A stretch of DNA of 64,000 nucleotides from Euryarchaeota archaeon UBA552 (lineage in GTDB: Archaea; Thermoplasmatota; Poseidoniia; Poseidoniales; Thalassarchaeaceae): assembly GCA_002499585.1 (NCBI GenBank), contig DAMH01000027.1:68479-132478 (forward strand). Reading direction: 5' to 3'. Below the pieces are notes generated by a model that was not told the DNA's origin, ran no database searches, and saw only the letters and a program-made list of their open reading frames with translations. The first letter of the stretch is position 1; each line of letters opens with the position of its first letter. The position numbers were made by a program, and so were the translations under genes. Shown piece by piece: positions 44,005-52,318 of the stretch.

Positions 44005-44721
44005 TCACTCCTTCCTTACCCTTCCTCGCCCGGTTCGGCTGGGTGCGATGTGTCCTACCTTCTGGCCTGGAGGTGCTGTACGAGGAACAGAGTTGGGTCC
44101 GTGAACGGCCTGATGGTTGCCGCCGCCATGGGGGTGATCAACAGGATTCATCGCCACTCCGCTGACAGTTGGGTACAATTTACCTCGTGCTTTGGCCCTT
44201 TTATGCGCCGCCCCAGCTTTCATGATTGGTTTCTCGGTGCGGCCATGTCCGGCCAGAACGCCAATTGTTGCTCTGCAAGATGCTGGCAAGTCTTTCAATC
44301 TGCCACTTGGGAGTCTTACCCGAACCTTGTTGCCCATTCTAGTGTCAACGAAGGCTGAGTTTCCTCCGGATCGCGCGAATTTACCCCCGTCCCCGGGTCT
44401 TGCTTCAACATTGCATACTGGAGTGCCCTCTGGAATTTTATCCAGCATGGTAACATTGCCGGGTCTGAGTGTGACTTTTGAGGAAAAGGCAATCTTTTGG
44501 CCAATGCTGATACCGTCGGGTGCGCCCATGTGGCCCAGTGTTCCATCTTCGAATCGTACCTTAGCGAGAGGAGCAGTGTGTGCTGGGCTGTGAACAAGGT
44601 CGATTACCTCGGCCATTTGCTCTGATACCCTGGGAAGGGAGTTCGCTGCTGGGAATCTGTGGCTGGCTACTCTGTTCTTGGGGCTTGATCCACGACGTTG
44701 CGAGCGAGTCCTCTTACCCAT
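44005..44721 (-). CDS. rpl2: Large-subunit ribosomal protein uL2
   Basis: A 238-residue uL2 with GVAMNPVDHPHGGGNHQ, containing the universal peptidyl-transferase-proximal His, and the RNA-binding core RVRLPSGRLKDLPASCRATIG. The start is the ATG at 44721 (MGKRTRSQRRG), preceded by GGGTGA. A GTG three codons upstream is rejected. Confidence 0.96.
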   Translation of the reverse strand: MGKRTRSQRRGSSPKNRVASHRFPAANSLPRVSEQMAEVIDLVHSPAHTAPLAKVRFEDGTLGHMGAPDGISIGQKIAFSSKVTLRPGNVTMLDKIPEGTPVCNVEARPGDGGKFARSGGNSAFVDTRMGNKVRVRLPSGRLKDLPASCRATIGVLAGHGRTEKPIMKAGAAHKRAKARGKLYPTVSGVAMNPVDHPHGGGNHQAVHGPNSVPRTAPPGQKVGHIAPSRTGRGRVRKE

Positions 44722-44735
44722 GTCAATCACCCAGA

Positions 44736-45035
44736 TCAGAACGCTCCCAACTTCAACGCAGCTTCTTCTGCATCGTATCCTTCTGCTAGCCTCACACTCG
44801 CGTGTTTGCCAGTTCTTGTGATTTTCGTGTTTACTTTTGCCACTTTAACATCCAATAATGACTCTACTGCAGCCTTGATTTGTGGTTTCGTGGATTCTCT
44901 TCTGACGATGAACTCCAACCTGTTGCTGTTTTGTTGCCTTCTATCATCTCCGTCAGATACTCTACGTGCGTCGAGTGTCTTCTCTGTGATCCATGGCATC
45001 TGGATTATGGAATAGGGGTCTTTCATTTCTTTCAC
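44736..45035 (-). CDS. rpl23: Large-subunit ribosomal protein uL23
   Basis: A 99-residue uL23 containing ITEKTL, LEFIVRRESTKPQIKAAVESLLDVKVAKVNTKITRTGKH, the normal single-domain fold. It provides the exit-site docking surface for SRP. Its start overlaps the L4 stop by 4 nt; MKD four codons in is an alternative start. Confidence 0.95.
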   Translation of the reverse strand: MKEMKDPYSIIQMPWITEKTLDARRVSDGDDRRQQNSNRLEFIVRRESTKPQIKAAVESLLDVKVAKVNTKITRTGKHASVRLAEGYDAEEAALKLGAF

Positions 45036-45910
45036 CTAATCTCCTCGATAGCCTTGGTTGTCCACACAGTGAGCCTTCCCAAATCACCGCCCGGTGCTAA
45101 GTGCTCAGCAGAAAGATCCTTTGCAGACACAACATCTACTCCTGGTACATTCCTAGCAGCCTTTGCAAGTGATCCCATATCTGAAACCACGAGGAGTACG
45201 GATTTGGGCGTCCTTCTCTTCCTGCCCCTCATTTTTCCCTTCCCTGCTCGTATGGATCTTCCGTTCTTGGCCCGGTAAAGATCCGCGCCGATACCAATTC
45301 CGTCCATTATGGCTACGAATTTTCTCGTGGCGTGTGAGATTGGGATCGACTCGAGGTCATGTGTCTCGCTGGCCCCATCTTTTTCTTCGACATAAGAATC
45401 CAGAACCACTGGGAATCGTAGAGCGCTGTCGAACTTGTGCCCTCTCAGTGCGACAAATTCCGGGTTAGAGCTTGCTGCAATCGCAGAATCTCTTGCGATC
45501 CTTTTCTGCTTAGAGTTCATTTTCATTGCCCAATCTTTCTCTACCATTGGACCATGCGCCCTTCGTCCGCCTCTCGTGTGTGGGTTTTGAGCAGCCGTTC
45601 TTTGACCGGTCTTTCTCATAATCCGTGATACGCCGCGGCCTTTGCCCCACCATTCGACTGAATGTTTCATCCCGGCTTGAGGAGCCCTCTTGCCCCCGTG
45701 ATTTCTGTGACCGTATGGTTGTCTCCGATTAGCTCGTGAGGAATGAACTGCATCTCTGACGATGTCTTCTCTTATTTCGGAGGAAAACGCTGAAGGAAGT
45801 TCCATTTTGGACCCTTTTCCTACTGATACGGCATAAGATTCGGACTGAAGTCCCGCGTCGACCTCTGTCTGCGAGATTGTGTTTTTCAGAGAATATGTTA
45901 CCGCTTCCAT
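45032..45910 (-). CDS. rpl4: Large-subunit ribosomal protein uL4
   Basis: A 292-residue archaeal/eukaryotic-type uL4 (L1e). It includes the extended loop RQPYGHRNHGGKRAPQAGMKHSVEWWGKGRG and GRRAHGPMVEKDWAMKMNSKQKRIA, then the SVLLVVSDMGSLAKAARNVPGVDVVSAKDLSAEHLAPGG core. Its loop lines the exit tunnel. Confidence 0.96.
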   Translation of the reverse strand: MEAVTYSLKNTISQTEVDAGLQSESYAVSVGKGSKMELPSAFSSEIREDIVRDAVHSSRANRRQPYGHRNHGGKRAPQAGMKHSVEWWGKGRGVSRIMRKTGQRTAAQNPHTRGGRRAHGPMVEKDWAMKMNSKQKRIARDSAIAASSNPEFVALRGHKFDSALRFPVVLDSYVEEKDGASETHDLESIPISHATRKFVAIMDGIGIGADLYRAKNGRSIRAGKGKMRGRKRRTPKSVLLVVSDMGSLAKAARNVPGVDVVSAKDLSAEHLAPGGDLGRLTVWTTKAIEEIR

Positions 45911-45914
45911 GTTA

Positions 45915-46991
45915 TCACACTCCCTGCTTTGATGCGGTGCTGACGTAAGTCAGATCTATTGGATGGCTGTTCTTTCGAGGCCTGATAGGATCTCTTAGCC
46001 TGAGTAACCTCTTGGCCGGACCGGGTAGACTGCCTTGAACAAGAACGTAGGCATTCTTCACCTCTCCGTAGTTGAGGAATCCTCCAGCAGGAGTTATTTC
46101 GTTGGTTAGCGGGGTTGATATTCGTAGTAGTCTTTTATTCAATTCGGTCCTCTGATGGTAACCCATCTGCCCGGCCTGGGGTACGGTCGACCTGACATAG
46201 CCCGTACCGAAGTCACCAAGGTTTCCGGCTTGCCGTCTTTTCTTACTATTCTTGTGACTTAGGAGTTTAACACCCCATCTCTTAACTGAACCTTGGAAAC
46301 CCTTGCCTTTTGTGATTCCGATCACGTCAATTTCCTGCCCATCTTCCCAAACGTCTTCAATTGTAATCTCTGCCCCGAGCCGTTCCTTCGCCCACTCAAG
46401 TTTCTCGACAGGCGTCCCACCGACAAGATTCAATTCCATTATCTCGGAAGTTTTGCTGGGGGATCCAGATACCAAATTAGGTTGAGTGGCCGCAATGATT
46501 CTTACCTCGATCAAATCTGCGGAGGTTAGGGCGTCGTAGGCTGTTTGGTTGAATCCCGTAGATCGTGATGGTATTCTACCTCCCCTCTTTGCAGGCTTCC
46601 TTCCTTCTGAGGCGTCTCTTTCTCCGCGAGTTGCGTTGGCGAGTCTAGGTACGATTCCTGGGGGCAAATCGTCTGGCTCGCACCAAACCTCTCCAGCAGT
46701 CCTGAGCCCATAGGGATCCATCGAGTAACCTCTGACTCCCAGAATTCTCATAGGGGGTGTCTCGACAACTGTTACTGCTTTTCGAACCTCCTGACCTGCG
46801 CTGGTGGACGTTGGGTTCGTGTTTTTTACCAGAACGTGAGTCATTCCTGCTTTCCAACCGGCGAAACCCTGGACTCGTATTCCTTGGGCATTGGTGTCTG
46901 GCCAAGCAGTGACAGTACCATAGGGGCGGTTAGCACGCTTGCGCGGGCTAAAGCCCATGCTTCCCCTTCGAGGTCGGTGTTTGTCTGCCAT
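45915..46991 (-). CDS. rpl3: Large-subunit ribosomal protein uL3
   Basis: A 358-residue archaeal uL3. It opens with RPRRGSMGFSPRKRANRPYG and contains the WAGMTHV-type KAGMTHVLVKN, VIGITKGKGFQGSVKRWGVKLLSHKNSKKRRQAGNLG and GQMGYHQRTELNKRLLRI. It is an early assembly protein and the first gene of the ribosomal cluster here, preceded by a long structured leader. Confidence 0.96.
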   Translation of the reverse strand: MADKHRPRRGSMGFSPRKRANRPYGTVTAWPDTNAQGIRVQGFAGWKAGMTHVLVKNTNPTSTSAGQEVRKAVTVVETPPMRILGVRGYSMDPYGLRTAGEVWCEPDDLPPGIVPRLANATRGERDASEGRKPAKRGGRIPSRSTGFNQTAYDALTSADLIEVRIIAATQPNLVSGSPSKTSEIMELNLVGGTPVEKLEWAKERLGAEITIEDVWEDGQEIDVIGITKGKGFQGSVKRWGVKLLSHKNSKKRRQAGNLGDFGTGYVRSTVPQAGQMGYHQRTELNKRLLRISTPLTNEITPAGGFLNYGEVKNAYVLVQGSLPGPAKRLLRLRDPIRPRKNSHPIDLTYVSTASKQGV

Positions 46992-47272
46992 GTTATGGTC
47001 TCCGTGTTTTTTACCGGTTTAGGTCGCTGATGCGACGGTCGCCGGGCGCGTAGCGAAAGGAGAGGACCGTGACATCGGACCTCGTCGCCAGATTGGGCGA
47101 CGCGGACCTCGGGGTGCATTTGCAGAGCCCTGTTATGTCTGGTACTCCTCGTTACGAGCGGCCCTGCGACCTGCCATTCATTTATGAAAGAATCGGATGC
47201 AGTGACTCATTCCAAACAGCTCTTCGTTCCATTGTAATGCTTTAGAACCGCGCGCGAAAGGAACTCCCTGCG
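46992..47272 (-). other. Ribosomal operon leader with alternative stem-loops
   Basis: The 281 nt between rpl3 and the divergent helicase gene hold no supported gene. About 60-120 nt before rpl3 the minus strand carries a perfect stem CGTCGCC/GGCGACG (47083-47102) flanked on both sides by copies of AGGTCCG. A following CGGTCCTC can pair with either copy, giving GAGGTCCG/CGGTCCTC with one T-T mismatch. This allows mutually exclusive foldings and may be an autoregulatory leader. A weak TATA-like TTTCATAAATG lies near 47183. Confidence 0.4.
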
Positions 47273-49012
47273 ATGATCCCCCACGTGATCCACCCCTTAC
47301 TTCGCAAAGATGTCATCGAGGCACGTGCGTATCAGCTGGAAGGAGTAGCGGAGACCCTTGAAGCATCGACTCTATTGATTTATCCGACGGCAGCAGGCAA
47401 AACAGTCGTCTCTGCCATGGTTGTGGCTGAAAAGATTCACCAGGAAAGCGGATTTGCAGTGCTATTGGCACCTACAGTGGGGTTGGTTGATCAACACTAC
47501 AAGACGTTCAAAAATTGGTTTTCAGAAGACATCAGGGTCAATACTCTGACTGGATCCCAACCCGCTAAACGAAGGAAAGGCGTATGGCAATCTTCGGATC
47601 TTGTGGTTGCAACCCCTCAGGTCTTTCGGAACGACGTTCAAAACGGCCTGTTGGATCCTAGTGACCTCTCCATGCTTGTATTGGATGAGGCCCATCACTC
47701 AGTCGGCAATCATGCCATGGGGCAGTCAGCTGACCTTTACGTCGATTGTAGTGACTCCCGCATCTTGGCTATGACAGCCAGTCCCGGTTACTCAAAACGG
47801 CATGTCCAAGACCTTTGCAAAAGGTTGGCCATCAATAGAATTCACATGAGGTCTTCCTCGGACTCCAGCGTGAAGAAATACCTCTCTGAATTAGATATCC
47901 TTGAAATCAGAGTTGACGTCCCCGTTGACTTGAAGAAATTAGCTCATCCTTTCAATGAATGGCAAGAGAGCCTCGTGGACGTGGAAAGAAGGCTTGGAAG
48001 ATATGTACATGAAGGCAGGATAGGCTATGCTGGCCTTTCTGGTGCGATGGACAGAGCAAAAGGAGCTATCAGAAGGGGGGATGGTTCTGCATATGCATCA
48101 GTCTCCAGATTAGCACTAGCAATGACGCTCAACCACCTCATTAATCATCTACTATCCCAAGGAGTGGGTGCAGCGCGGGAATTCTTATCCAGAAAGGCCA
48201 TGGGCGAATCCAGAACAAAGAAATCAGGCCGGGATTTTCTCAAAGATCACAGAGTTTCTACCCTAATGAGCCAGCTGGACGGATTGACCGAGATTCATAG
48301 CAAGATAGGTACGGTAAGAAGGCTTGTGGTAGAGAGGTTAAGGAGGAATCCAAAATCAAAAATCATCATTTTTGCCACATTCAGAGACACAGTATCGTCT
48401 ATTCACAAAGCGATCGAGAACATTGATGATGTGAAGGCGCTAAAATTTGTGGGTCAGGCCAAAAAGAACGGCGTGGGCCTTACCTCCTCCCAGCAAATCG
48501 AAACGATAGACCTCTTTAGGAAAGGGGATGCGAACGTTCTGGTTGCCACCTCTGTCGGCGAAGAAGGACTAGACATACCATCTGCCGACCTCGTGGTCTT
48601 CTATGAGCCCGTGGGAAGTGAGATAAGGACCATTCAAAGAAGGGGTCGAACTGGCAGGAGGAGGCAGGGAGACGTAATTGTTCTCATAGCTGAAGGAACT
48701 CGGGACGAGGGTGCTGCGAACTCTTCCCAGAGAAGGGAAGAGGCGATGTTAAGATCAATCCATTCGGTGCGCAGAAGCTTGTTAGTTGGTCCAATTGACT
48801 ATAGCGTTCTAGATTCGTTCTCGGTTTCAAGTGAACAGGGTTTGATCGATGCGTCTTCATTTATTCAGGAAGAAAGGGAGAGGTACAAACATAAATTTTC
48901 CATTTCAGACACCTCAAATGAGGGGGCATCTCCCCGAGTTCCTGAATCAGCTGGAGGGCTTGATGCCAAGACTTTCAGACCCTGGGGCCAGTCTGGGTTG
49001 GATGACTTTTGA
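47273..49012 (+). CDS. Hef/FANCM-like SF2 helicase without nuclease domain
   Basis: A 579-residue helicase: Walker A PTAAGKT (38-44), motif II DEAH (138-141), motif III TASP, a helical insert between the RecA lobes (about 215-330) and a C-terminal lobe with GEEGLDIPSADLVVFYEPV and QRRGRTGRRRQG. The insert and motifs fit archaeal Hef and FANCM, which remodel stalled forks. Unlike Hef (about 750 residues), the ERCC4-type nuclease and HhH domains are missing. The last seven residues, QSGLDDF (573-579), look like a PCNA-interacting peptide. The gene diverges from rpl3 and may be leaderless. Confidence 0.85.
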   Translation: MIPHVIHPLLRKDVIEARAYQLEGVAETLEASTLLIYPTAAGKTVVSAMVVAEKIHQESGFAVLLAPTVGLVDQHYKTFKNWFSEDIRVNTLTGSQPAKRRKGVWQSSDLVVATPQVFRNDVQNGLLDPSDLSMLVLDEAHHSVGNHAMGQSADLYVDCSDSRILAMTASPGYSKRHVQDLCKRLAINRIHMRSSSDSSVKKYLSELDILEIRVDVPVDLKKLAHPFNEWQESLVDVERRLGRYVHEGRIGYAGLSGAMDRAKGAIRRGDGSAYASVSRLALAMTLNHLINHLLSQGVGAAREFLSRKAMGESRTKKSGRDFLKDHRVSTLMSQLDGLTEIHSKIGTVRRLVVERLRRNPKSKIIIFATFRDTVSSIHKAIENIDDVKALKFVGQAKKNGVGLTSSQQIETIDLFRKGDANVLVATSVGEEGLDIPSADLVVFYEPVGSEIRTIQRRGRTGRRRQGDVIVLIAEGTRDEGAANSSQRREEAMLRSIHSVRRSLLVGPIDYSVLDSFSVSSEQGLIDASSFIQEERERYKHKFSISDTSNEGASPRVPESAGGLDAKTFRPWGQSGLDDF

Positions 49013-49024
49013 GCCTCAGGTACT

Positions 49025-49885
49025 TCAGTCGCCGATTACTGCTACTCGTGTCTTGAGCATCGCAAGCCTCGTTGGGAAGTTGCCTGTCAAGAAGGCTATG
49101 TATTCGCAAAAGTGGATTACAGGAATGTTGGTGTTTAGACCTGTTGACCTGGACGCCTTTCCTTGATAGATGTCCAGAACCCCGTGGGACAGCGTGCAAG
49201 CGCTTATTATCATCTGAGCACCCATTGATTTGGCATCGGAGAGTATCGTTGCGGATTGCCTCAGAACGGTATTTTCCTCTGAGAATATCCCCGGTGTTCC
49301 TGCTGATGATGTCCTGGAGGTATATCTGATCGGCGTACCTCCTGAAGACTCTATTATCGATTCCATGTACCATGGATCAAAAATATCATCGCCGCCTACA
49401 AGCCCTTCCTGCTGGAGGTTCGGGCCATAATAAGGTCCTAGTCTGGATGATATTGGGTTCTTCACCTTCTTCAGGAAATTATCCAGCCCTAGATCTTCGA
49501 CTATGACATGCAAGAAATGTCTAATTTTTATTGACCCTTCGAGGGATCTTCCAGTAGTTTTTTGCAGTGTCTTGTTGACTTCCCCCATTAGGCTCGGGTC
49601 AGATTTCATCATTTCCAAGTCCTCATGCAAGGTGGCTGCAGTCGTGGCACACGGGGTGATGATATCCAGCCCCAGATCCTCTGCCATGGACATGGTCCTT
49701 GCATTGAGTGTTATCTGCAAACGCCTGTTCGCCTGGCCCAATATACCTGCACCGCAGCTGGTTGCACCAGGCATGTCTATCAAGTCTACATCTAGGGATC
49801 TGCAGGCTGCACGCATCGTCTCATCCACCTCTGGAGCGCTGCTGTGGGCAACATTTCCGGGGTGGTATGCGTACCGAACCGGCAT
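49025..49885 (-). CDS. HdrB/SdhE-like CCG-domain protein with degenerate iron-sulfur ligands
   Basis: A 286-residue protein with the double CCG-domain layout of HdrB and archaeal SdhE/SdhC. Recognisable context includes YAYHPGNVAHSS, DMPGATSCGAG, AEDLGLDIITPCATTAATLHEDL, IRHFLHVIVEDLGLD, GPYYGPN, and MIISACTLSHGVLD. In functional relatives each domain has five cluster-binding cysteines (C, CC, CxxC). Here domain 1 keeps only C44 and C79, and domain 2 only C230; its CC is replaced by SS (193-194) and the YYGC Cys by Pro. It probably cannot bind the usual 4Fe-4S clusters. It starts 12 nt after the flavodoxin-SdhB-like gene and is surely its operon partner. Confidence 0.75.
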   Translation of the reverse strand: MPVRYAYHPGNVAHSSAPEVDETMRAACRSLDVDLIDMPGATSCGAGILGQANRRLQITLNARTMSMAEDLGLDIITPCATTAATLHEDLEMMKSDPSLMGEVNKTLQKTTGRSLEGSIKIRHFLHVIVEDLGLDNFLKKVKNPISSRLGPYYGPNLQQEGLVGGDDIFDPWYMESIIESSGGTPIRYTSRTSSAGTPGIFSEENTVLRQSATILSDAKSMGAQMIISACTLSHGVLDIYQGKASRSTGLNTNIPVIHFCEYIAFLTGNFPTRLAMLKTRVAVIGD

Positions 49886-49897
49886 TCCAATTTCTCC

Positions 49898-52096
49898 TCA
49901 GAATCTGCGATCAAGGGTGTTAAAGATAGATACTACTTCATAGTGCTTGTCCACTCTCTTGTTGAATTGTTTGGGCATCTTACCAATTCCAGCTGGAGGT
50001 ACTACCAGTCCGAGGATGTCGTTGACCATCTTACCACCGGTTCTTGTGAAACCGGTCAGCATTCTTGCTGTGACGCCGGAGGTCAGGTTCGAGAGTAGTC
50101 CAAGGGGACCTAGAACTTGCCTGTAGAGTACCGTATCATTTACTCTTCCGCTGCTTTTGAGAGTCCATGCATACCACCACACATGTTTCCCATGACGACC
50201 GTTGTACCCATTTGATTCCAATGCACTGGTTCTGGCTTCCGAAAGGGCATTTTGAACGCCTCTGCCGGCAAGGGGTTGTCTGGCCATCGGAGCTAAGTCG
50301 GTTTCAGCCAGTATCGCATCTGGTCCGCTCAGGATTTTGTCGATTTGTTTGATCTTCTTGTCAGAGGTTCTGGAATCGGACTTCTTGATCCAAAGGTCTA
50401 GACATACCGACGGACCGAGGTAGGAGTTAGCATAGGCTACAGAGTCTGAGCAGGAATGCAATATCTGGGATCCGAATCTGTTTGACATGGCATGTAGCTT
50501 CGTGGCTTCGACAGCACTCATTGGCCCGATAAGGGTCCCCTGATCAGTCCTCAGGGCCTCCCTTGTCTTAGACACATGCCAGACTGATGCTTCTTGTCTT
50601 TTCTTTGTAAGCGCACTGAAATCCACGCATAAGTCCCTTACAACGTCGTAACCGGGAAGTGGCTCAATTTTCATAACAATCGAACCGGGGCGCCCGTTGG
50701 AGAGTTGCTCTATCCGGGTGATGCCGGGGAGAGTTATGCGTCCATTGACGGATATGGCGGTGTTGGGGTCATGTGGAGCTCCGTCTGTGAAACACAAACT
50801 GCCGTCATGTGTCCTTTGGATGGACCTGAGGGCCTCGAGCAAGGTCATGTGGCCTGGGAGCGAGCATAACCAAGTGTCGAGTCCACTCGTTTTCTCATGA
50901 GGGTCGTACCTGAACACTCCCAGTTGAATTTCGACTTCTTCGCCGTGCAAGTCTGGGATGCTGAAGCCGTCTTCACCATCGGCTACCACTGCACCGCCAT
51001 CAGCCATGTCGCGTATGGAATCAATGAGCTCTTCGTGCAAGTTTCCTGAGTCATCGACTGCCGAGAGCATGGTTAGGGCTTCAGAGGCCCATTCCGATGC
51101 TACGGCCTCATAGTCCACATCGCAGTCTACGCGGGCTGCCACGCGCCTTGCACCTAACTCTTCCAACTTGTTGTCCCAATCTTTTCCTGATTGGCAAAAC
51201 AACTCGTATGAGGTGTCTCCGAGAGCGAGTACCGAGAAGGAAACGCCGTCCATTTTTGGGGCGCTTCCCGAGGAGGCGGCCAACCAAAGGGCCTCTGCAT
51301 TGTCTGGCATCTCTCCTTCGCCCCATGTCGAGCAGATGATGGCGACTCTTTTCATCGACGCCATGGCATTGATGTCAAAGCCGTCCATGTCATGAACGAT
51401 TCCTTTCAATCCATAATTTTCAGCTCTCTTTGCGAAATTGGATGCTAGTTGTTCGGAATTCCCCGATTGAGAACCAAAGAATATGTTCAGTGTTCTGTCT
51501 CCGGTTCCGAGTAAATCCTCAAGGCCGCCTCCAACGGCAATTTTATCCTTATTTTGATCCGTTTCGATCGCTTTTTCATCAGGGGTCTCTGGGACAGATC
51601 GGACTTCTCCTATTTTGCTTGGGTCGTAGGCTCCCGACGAGTCTACTACGGATAGGTGGGAAAGTGCTTCTGAAGTAAATAGTGCTGCAGGCTTATCATA
51701 ATCTACGTCACAATCAACCCTAGTGACCAGCCTATTTGCTCCTTGTTTTTCGAACCATTGGTCCCAGTCTTTTCCAGATTGACAGAAAAGATCGTATGAC
51801 GAATCCCCTAGGGAACATACTGCAAAATGGCAGGTGGTCAAGGAGGGGAGGGAATCGCCTTGGGCTTGCTGCCAAAGATCCTCTGCATTGTCAGGCATCT
51901 CCCCCTCACCCCATGTGCTGCAGTAAATTAGGACCCTGTTGTAACTAGATAGGTCGGAAATTTTTATTTCGTCCATCCCTTTTACGATCGGTTCAAGGCC
52001 GTGTGATTTGGCTTCTTTGGCGGCTTTGGTGCAGAGGTCCTCAGCGTTGCCGGACTGGGATCCGTAAAGTATCAGCAAGGGAAGTTCGGAGGACAT
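49898..52096 (-). CDS. Tandem flavodoxin domains fused to a cysteine-less SdhB-like module
   Basis: A 732-residue protein; residue numbers here count from an upstream GGTATG frame start (+4). Two flavodoxin domains (about 10-150 and 206-350) each carry GSQSGN, STWGEGEMPDNAE and a GDxSYxLFCQSGKDW motif, as in CPR/sulfite reductase flavodoxins that bind FMN. Residues 390-500 follow SdhB: FRYDP, LLEALRSI, VNGRITLPGITRI and IEPLPGYDVVRDLCVDF. The SdhB 2Fe-2S cysteines are replaced by TDGAPHDPNT, and the 4Fe/3Fe ligand region (about 525-620, with SYLGP) has none of the CxxCxxC motifs. The start at 52096 follows GGTGATTACA. It likely transfers electrons through FMN; substrates are unknown. Confidence 0.8.
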   Translation of the reverse strand: MSSELPLLILYGSQSGNAEDLCTKAAKEAKSHGLEPIVKGMDEIKISDLSSYNRVLIYCSTWGEGEMPDNAEDLWQQAQGDSLPSLTTCHFAVCSLGDSSYDLFCQSGKDWDQWFEKQGANRLVTRVDCDVDYDKPAALFTSEALSHLSVVDSSGAYDPSKIGEVRSVPETPDEKAIETDQNKDKIAVGGGLEDLLGTGDRTLNIFFGSQSGNSEQLASNFAKRAENYGLKGIVHDMDGFDINAMASMKRVAIICSTWGEGEMPDNAEALWLAASSGSAPKMDGVSFSVLALGDTSYELFCQSGKDWDNKLEELGARRVAARVDCDVDYEAVASEWASEALTMLSAVDDSGNLHEELIDSIRDMADGGAVVADGEDGFSIPDLHGEEVEIQLGVFRYDPHEKTSGLDTWLCSLPGHMTLLEALRSIQRTHDGSLCFTDGAPHDPNTAISVNGRITLPGITRIEQLSNGRPGSIVMKIEPLPGYDVVRDLCVDFSALTKKRQEASVWHVSKTREALRTDQGTLIGPMSAVEATKLHAMSNRFGSQILHSCSDSVAYANSYLGPSVCLDLWIKKSDSRTSDKKIKQIDKILSGPDAILAETDLAPMARQPLAGRGVQNALSEARTSALESNGYNGRHGKHVWWYAWTLKSSGRVNDTVLYRQVLGPLGLLSNLTSGVTARMLTGFTRTGGKMVNDILGLVVPPAGIGKMPKQFNKRVDKHYEVVSIFNTLDRRF

Positions 52097-52318
52097 TGTA
52101 ATCACCATACCTTGCGGTTGTAATATGAGGGAACATATGGCGATTATTGAACATGTGGATCCTAGGGTAATCGAAAAGCGTCTGTTGCGGTGATTCTACG
52201 GTCTCGAGGGAACATTCCAAATCATGCTCTACATTGGATTTTGAGAAGTTTCACGGTTTCAGGAATTTGGGCTTCAGGATTTTTCCACTGTGTTTGGTAG
52301 TCGATCATGGAGGGGGAG

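Noticed and set aside
46841..47119. A 92-residue minus-strand ORF over the rpl3 leader
   Set aside because: It overlaps the start of rpl3 in another frame, is basic and low in homology-like features, and lies within a structured leader.
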